Under the pieces are notes generated by a model, which made no database searches, was not told the DNA's origin, and was given only the letters and a program-made list of their open reading frames with translations. The translations under genes were made by a program, and so were the position numbers. From an uncultured Erysipelotrichaceae bacterium (GTDB lineage: Bacteria > Bacillota_I > Bacilli_A > Erysipelotrichales > Erysipelotrichaceae), in contig CADBND010000084.1 of the NCBI GenBank assembly GCA_902795875.1, positions 1-8,669 on the forward strand: 8,669 bases of DNA, read 5' to 3'. Positions 6,161 to 8,669 of the stretch are shown in pieces. Every line of letters starts with the position of its first letter. The first letter of the stretch is position 1.

Positions 6161-7339
6161 ATGAGCAGATACGATACCGATTACAGTAAGATGGGCGTCA
6201 GCACCAGAGCCATCAAACTCGCCAACGGCTTAGACCCGATCACCCACGCCCTAGACACCCCGATCTATGAAACATCAACATACGGCTATGAAACGGCTGA
6301 GGAATACGATGAGATGTTAGCCAGAGGTGCGGAGTGGGAAGAAGGCATCTACATCTACAGCCGTACGACCAACCCGACGACCAATGTCTTGGAAAAGAAA
6401 GTAGCATCGCTTGAAAACGCTGAAGATGCCGTCATCACCGGATGCGGTATGGCAGCGATCTCAACAGCCTTATTCTCATTCCTCGATGCCGGAGATCACG
6501 TCATCTGTTCGGATGATACATTCATGTGTACGACAAGCCTGTTTGGCGACGTCTTACCTGCCAAAGGCATCGAGACATCCCGCGTCGAGATCCTTCACCT
6601 TGAAGAGCTCGAAGCAGCCTTCAAACCCAACACCAAAGTCGTCTATCTGGAAGCACTGTCCAACCCGCAGCTCAAACTTGCCAACATCCCGGAGATCGCC
6701 AGGATCGCCCATGAACACGGCTGCCGCTTCATCGTCGACAACACCTTCCTGTCCCCGATCTGTATGCGTCCGCTCGACTGGGGTGCCGACATCGTCGTCC
6801 ACTCCGGAACCAAATATTATCTCGGTCATGGCGATGCCCTGATGGGAGTCGTTGCCGGAACCAAGACCGATATGGACCGCGTCCGTTACTATTACGACAA
6901 CTTCGGATCCCATATCTCCACCTTCGACGCATGGCTGGCCTTAAGAAGCATCAAGACGATGCCGTTACGTGTACGTCAGCAATCTGACAGTGCATTCAAA
7001 TTGGCGAAATGGTTTGAAGCCCGCCCGGAAGTCGACTTTGTCTCATATCCCGGACTGGAAAGCCATCACCAGCACGATATCGCCAAGAAGATCTTCGTCG
7101 ATGACCACTTCGGCGGCATGTTATGTGTACACCTCAAAGGCGGACACGAAGAGATGTGCAAGTTCTGCGACGCCACCAAGATCCCGCCTGTCGCAACGAG
7201 CTTAGGTGATGTCGTGACCCTGATGTTCCCGAAGACCGCCTACAACAACCTCATCCGTCTCTCGATCGGATGTGAAGACGTCGAAGATCTCATCGCCGAC
7301 TTCGAACAGGCCTTCGAACAGATGAAAAACAACGGTTAA
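6161..7339 (+). CDS. PLP-dependent Cys/Met metabolism enzyme, methionine gamma-lyase-like
   Basis: A 392-residue fold-type I PLP enzyme of the trans-sulfuration family. YSRTTNPT (66-73) supplies the Tyr and Arg that hold the phosphate of the neighbouring subunit's PLP. VDNTF (192-196, D193) binds the pyridine nitrogen, and HSGTKYYLGHGD (214-225) carries the Schiff-base lysine K218. R366 in IRLSIG should bind the substrate carboxylate. The family covers methionine gamma-lyase, cystathionine gamma-lyase/synthase and homocysteine synthase. A Cys (C123) two residues after the aromatic position, as in YGCT of methionine gamma-lyases, favours that enzyme, which yields methanethiol, 2-oxobutanoate and ammonia. 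The aromatic residue that stacks on PLP is Phe (F121) instead of the usual Tyr. AAGGAG precedes the ATG. Eight leucines use TTA, unlike the neighbouring dehydrogenase with none. It is a single-gene unit with its own terminator. Confidence 0.85.
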   Translation: MSRYDTDYSKMGVSTRAIKLANGLDPITHALDTPIYETSTYGYETAEEYDEMLARGAEWEEGIYIYSRTTNPTTNVLEKKVASLENAEDAVITGCGMAAISTALFSFLDAGDHVICSDDTFMCTTSLFGDVLPAKGIETSRVEILHLEELEAAFKPNTKVVYLEALSNPQLKLANIPEIARIAHEHGCRFIVDNTFLSPICMRPLDWGADIVVHSGTKYYLGHGDALMGVVAGTKTDMDRVRYYYDNFGSHISTFDAWLALRSIKTMPLRVRQQSDSAFKLAKWFEARPEVDFVSYPGLESHHQHDIAKKIFVDDHFGGMLCVHLKGGHEEMCKFCDATKIPPVATSLGDVVTLMFPKTAYNNLIRLSIGCEDVEDLIADFEQAFEQMKNNG

Positions 7340-7357
7340 ACCATCTATACAAAAAAC

Positions 7358-7394
7358 AAGACCGCATACCACTTCATACTGCGGTCTTTCTTTT
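7358..7394 (+). terminator. Intrinsic terminator of the PLP enzyme gene
   Basis: A 9-bp stem, AAGACCGCA (7358-7366) with TGCGGTCTT (7380-7388), has a 13-base loop and is followed by a T-rich run. It begins 18 bases after the TAA. Confidence 0.85.
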
Positions 7395-7401
7395 ACAATC
7401 C

Positions 7402-7629
7402 TATGTGAACGATCCGGAAGGCTTAGAAAAGATAAAAAAGTCCAACCTGGATACCTACGGTCAGGAAGAAGGACCCACACCGGACCAGCTCTATGAAGAA
7501 TACGGTTCCTGACCGATCGTCATCCAGAAAGCCTTCTCGCCGAATCTGGGGATGGATGCGGTATGCGGACTCTATGATGAAAATTATCCGGTCTACATCG
7601 AACTCTGCTTAGTTCCCAATGAAGAATAG
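7402..7629 (+). pseudogene. C-terminal remnant of an unknown protein with an in-frame stop
   Basis: In one frame the region reads VNDPEGLEKIKKSNLDTYG, then PTPDQLYEEYGS, a TGA at 7510-7512, PIVIQKAFSPNLGMDAVCG, and LYDENYPVYIELCLVPNEE ending at TAG 7627-7629. The amino-acid composition stays protein-like on both sides of the TGA, with Tyr, Asp, Glu and Pro spaced as in a real fold. A TGG-to-TGA change (Trp lost after EYGS) would explain it. No start codon with a ribosome site is present, and the 5' part is absent; the frame to the left only runs through the terminator of the preceding gene. A classic hairpin terminator directly follows the TAG, as for a former gene. I do not recognise the family. 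UGA recoding is unlikely because neighbouring intact genes stop at TGA. It contains TTA leucines, like the gene before it. Confidence 0.6.
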
Positions 7630-7656
7630 ATCCCGCTGATATCAGCGGTATCTTTT
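7629..7656 (+). terminator. Terminator after the gene remnant
   Basis: The 16-base perfect palindrome CCGCTGATATCAGCGG (7633-7648) forms a hairpin. It is extended by GAT/ATC (7629-7631 with 7650-7652) across a C-T mismatch and followed by TTTT. It overlaps the TAG of the remnant. Confidence 0.75.
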
Positions 7657-7816
7657 ATGACATGTCTACAGAAACATTGAACAGGCGATCAGGATCAGCA
7701 CATAAACAAAAGGTCTCATTTTTCCCTCCCCCGTCATCCAGTAATAATCGATCGGGAAACACTACATCTTCATTATGTTTAGATCCGCAAGCGGATGGCT
7801 ACGGTTTCATTATAGT
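7657..7816. other. Non-coding stretch between remnant and HIRAN gene
   Basis: Together with the remnant this completes a region of about 480 bases (7340-7816) without an intact gene. It contains the possible 17-codon minus-strand frame listed separately. It also contains a short hairpin, ATCCGC (7783-7788) with GCGGAT (7791-7796), whose 2-base loop and lack of a T tract make it a poor terminator for the HIRAN gene. TATAAT occurs on the minus strand at 7814-7809 without a recognisable -35. I see nothing else. Confidence 0.5.
7666..7719 (-). CDS. Possible 17-residue hydrophobic peptide with lipobox
   Basis: Minus-strand frame MRPFVYVLILIACSMFL with ATG at 7719 and TAG at 7666-7668. A strong ribosome site (GGGGGAGGG, ending five bases before the ATG) precedes it, stronger than those of several certain genes here. 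The peptide has a positive residue, a hydrophobic core and LIAC, which fits a lipoprotein signal cleavage site, but only four residues follow the Cys. It may be a truncated lipoprotein remnant, a small secreted or membrane peptide, or chance. There is no clear promoter or terminator. Confidence 0.3.
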   Translation of the reverse strand: MRPFVYVLILIACSMFL

Positions 7817-8122
7817 CTATTCCTCTTCACAGATCACAGCGATCGCCTGATCCTGCGTCTTAAACATGATCCTGCACAAGATCTCTTCATCCATATTTTC
7901 ATAGAGCCTGCCTGCCGAATAAGTCCCTCTGGCAACCGTATTCACCGAATTGGCCACATAGCCGATCTTATCGCCATCTTTCCCAAACACCGCGATCGCC
8001 TCATCGTCATAGCGGTTTCTCTCTTCTTTTTTCAGTATCAGTTCATCATTCACATTCAGATGATCATACCATCCGTAATCGTCAATATGGTCGATCGTCA
8101 CATAGATCTTCTTTCTATCCAT
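7817..8122 (-). CDS. Stand-alone HIRAN-domain protein
   Basis: A 101-residue protein consisting almost wholly of a HIRAN domain. LILKKEERNRYDDEAIAVF (28-46) and DKIGYVANSVNTVARGTYSAGRLYE (51-75) match the family pattern of a charged strand, an N-x-Y-D/E-x-x-A-I turn and a following IGY strand. In eukaryotes HIRAN domains of Rad5/HLTF-type helicases bind the 3' end of single-stranded DNA. In bacteria they occur alone or fused to nucleases and helicases, so a DNA-damage or DNA-end role is likely but not shown here. The first ~25 residues (MDRKKIYVTIDHIDDYGWYDHLNVN) and the acidic tail (DQAIAVICEEE) are less conserved in kind. AAGAGGTG precedes the ATG by about five bases. It diverges from the PTS-type regulator, with a bulged hairpin upstream. 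There is no nuclease partner in view. Confidence 0.8.
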   Translation of the reverse strand: MDRKKIYVTIDHIDDYGWYDHLNVNDELILKKEERNRYDDEAIAVFGKDGDKIGYVANSVNTVARGTYSAGRLYENMDEEILCRIMFKTQDQAIAVICEEE

Positions 8123-8153
8123 AAAACACCTCTTGTGACTTCATATTAAAAGG

Positions 8154-8183
8154 CCGGACAGGAAAAAAATATGCCTGATCCGG
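8154..8183 (-). promoter_or_regulatory. Bulged hairpin upstream of the HIRAN gene
   Basis: On the minus strand, CCGGATCAGG pairs with CCTGTCCGG (9 bp with one bulged T). The loop is CATATTTTTTT, and CCTTTT follows. It lies 31-61 bases before the HIRAN ATG. If transcription starts above it, it would be a leader hairpin or attenuator; if below, it is a DNA-level site. No matching gene lies upstream on that strand to need a terminator. Confidence 0.45.
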
Positions 8184-8209
8184 AAACGTTGATGCCTTTC
8201 TGACATATT

Positions 8210-8234
8210 TCATGTGTTCGGCAGCCGCACATGA
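8210..8234. repeat. Imperfect palindrome in front of the PTS-type regulator (likely operator)
   Basis: TCATGTG (8210-8216) and CACATGA (8228-8234) are perfect 7-bp inverted arms. Between them CGGC and GCCG (8219-8222, 8224-8227) form a second nested pair. The site fills the space where the -35 of the regulator's promoter should be and abuts its extended -10, so it is best read as a protein-binding site and not a terminator. Confidence 0.5.
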
Positions 8235-8240
8235 TATGAT
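8232..8240 (+). promoter_or_regulatory. Extended -10 of the regulator gene
   Basis: TGA followed by TATGAT (8235-8240) is an extended -10 with five of six consensus bases. No -35 match is seen at 17-18 bp; the palindrome sits there. The predicted +1 is 8247, the A of the ATG. Confidence 0.5.
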
Positions 8241-8246
8241 GGACGT

Positions 8247-8669
8247 ATGAGGATCGAAAAGAACAGACATCTGATGATCCTGGACGGACTGATGGAAACG
8301 CAGCGGGAGATCACCGCCAACCGGCTGGCCTTTCTTTCCGATTCAAGCGTTCGTACCGTCAAACAGGACATCATCTTCCTCAACGAATGTCTGGAAGAAG
8401 AAAACATTGCCCGGATCCGGTCCACCAGATCCAAAGGCTATGTACTGGAGATCATCGACCAACAAAAATACAAAGATCTCAAGGATCACGTTTTAGTCAT
8501 GCAGATGATGTACTACAAACGTCCGATCGAAACGATGAACCGCCGTCTGTATATCATCCATTCCCTTTTTGCCCAGGATCAGGTCAGTATCGAACAGATC
8601 TGTGAAAAGCTTTATCTTTCGGATACTTCCGTACGCAAGGAAGCCGAATGGGTGAGGTCCTTCCTGGAG
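8247..8669 (+). CDS. PTS-type transcriptional regulator (BglG/LicR/MtlR-like), N-terminal part
   Basis: The first 141 codons of a gene that continues past the window edge. Residues 5-47 form a DeoR/HTH_11-type winged helix (ILDGLMETQREITANRLAF, then SDSSVRTVKQDIIFLNECL). A short wing follows (IARIRSTRSKGYVLEI, 54-69). Residues about 100-141 begin a second helix-turn-helix of the Mga type (SIEQICEKLYLSDTSVRKEAEWV, 113-135). Two N-terminal DNA-binding domains are the layout of LicR/MtlR/ManR-type activators. Those proteins continue with PRD domains and EIIA/EIIB-like modules phosphorylated by the sugar phosphotransferase system; that part is not visible here. They usually activate a nearby sugar PTS operon, probably beyond the right edge. 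TGA at 8232-8234 is in frame upstream, so ATG 8247 is the earliest start. No Shine-Dalgarno site precedes it, and the -10 spacing suggests a leaderless transcript. Confidence 0.8.
   Translation, partial: MRIEKNRHLMILDGLMETQREITANRLAFLSDSSVRTVKQDIIFLNECLEEENIARIRSTRSKGYVLEIIDQQKYKDLKDHVLVMQMMYYKRPIETMNRRLYIIHSLFAQDQVSIEQICEKLYLSDTSVRKEAEWVRSFLE

Noticed and set aside
7510..7512. TGA read as Trp (altered genetic code) to save the fragment at 7402-7629
   Set aside because: The DUF3267, M50, HTH and HAD genes all stop at TGA, several directly at terminators, so TGA is a normal stop here.
8154..8183. Antiterminator (RAT) target of the neighbouring BglG-like protein
   Set aside because: The regulator begins with DNA-binding HTH domains, not a CAT RNA-binding domain, so it should act on DNA; the hairpin also lies before a non-sugar gene.
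1..8669. CRISPR arrays, tRNA or rRNA genes, transposases or attachment sites
   Set aside because: No regularly spaced repeats, no cloverleaf-like or rRNA-like segments, and no transposase or integrase motifs were seen on either strand.

Overview
The window looks like chromosomal DNA of a low-to-mid GC member of the Bacillota. Supporting signs are purine-rich Shine-Dalgarno sites, U-tract intrinsic terminators, a SepF-type division protein, a two-HTH regulator of the LicR/MtlR kind and a stand-alone HIRAN protein. An Erysipelotrichia-like lineage is my best guess, from overall style only; no marker in the window fixes the taxon. TGA is used as an ordinary stop by several intact genes.

Layout. 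Bases 1-276 are the end of a VOC/glyoxalase-fold gene (+) followed by a terminator. Bases 301-3160 (-) form a compact cluster read from right to left: M50-like membrane metalloprotease, DEDDh exonuclease, sepF, and a DUF3267-like membrane zincin. Junctions are a 4-base overlap, a 2-base gap and a 12-base gap. A terminator at 3182-3203 separates the cluster from a small Cro/CI-type HTH gene (3218-3460, -), which follows a SAM methyltransferase (3536-4117, -). An iron-type alcohol dehydrogenase (4166-5260, +) diverges from the methyltransferase across a 48-bp gap with overlapping -10 boxes. It converges on a Cof-type HAD phosphatase (5266-6078, -) at a shared bidirectional terminator. A PLP enzyme of the Cys/Met metabolism family (6161-7339, +) diverges from the phosphatase. 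Bases 7340-7816 hold two terminators, a decayed gene fragment and a possible 17-residue lipobox peptide. The right end has a HIRAN-domain gene (7817-8122, -) diverging from a PTS-type regulator (8247 to the edge, +) with a strong palindrome in front of it.

How it fits together. Most of the window is ordinary metabolism and regulation: an alcohol/aldehyde oxidoreductase, a sulfur amino acid enzyme, a phosphatase and a sugar-responsive regulator. The unusual part is the four-gene cluster, which places the FtsZ-associated protein SepF and an exonuclease between two predicted membrane metalloproteases with HExxH motifs. The M50 start should be placed at 3160, not at the longest-frame ATG at 3208, because the upstream part of that frame encodes a terminator hairpin. 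Two genes (HAD phosphatase and PTS-type regulator) have no Shine-Dalgarno site and a -10 box exactly placed for transcription to begin at the A of the ATG, so they may be leaderless.

Limits: no database search was possible. Family calls rest on motifs recognised by eye, and promoters and operators are sequence-pattern proposals.
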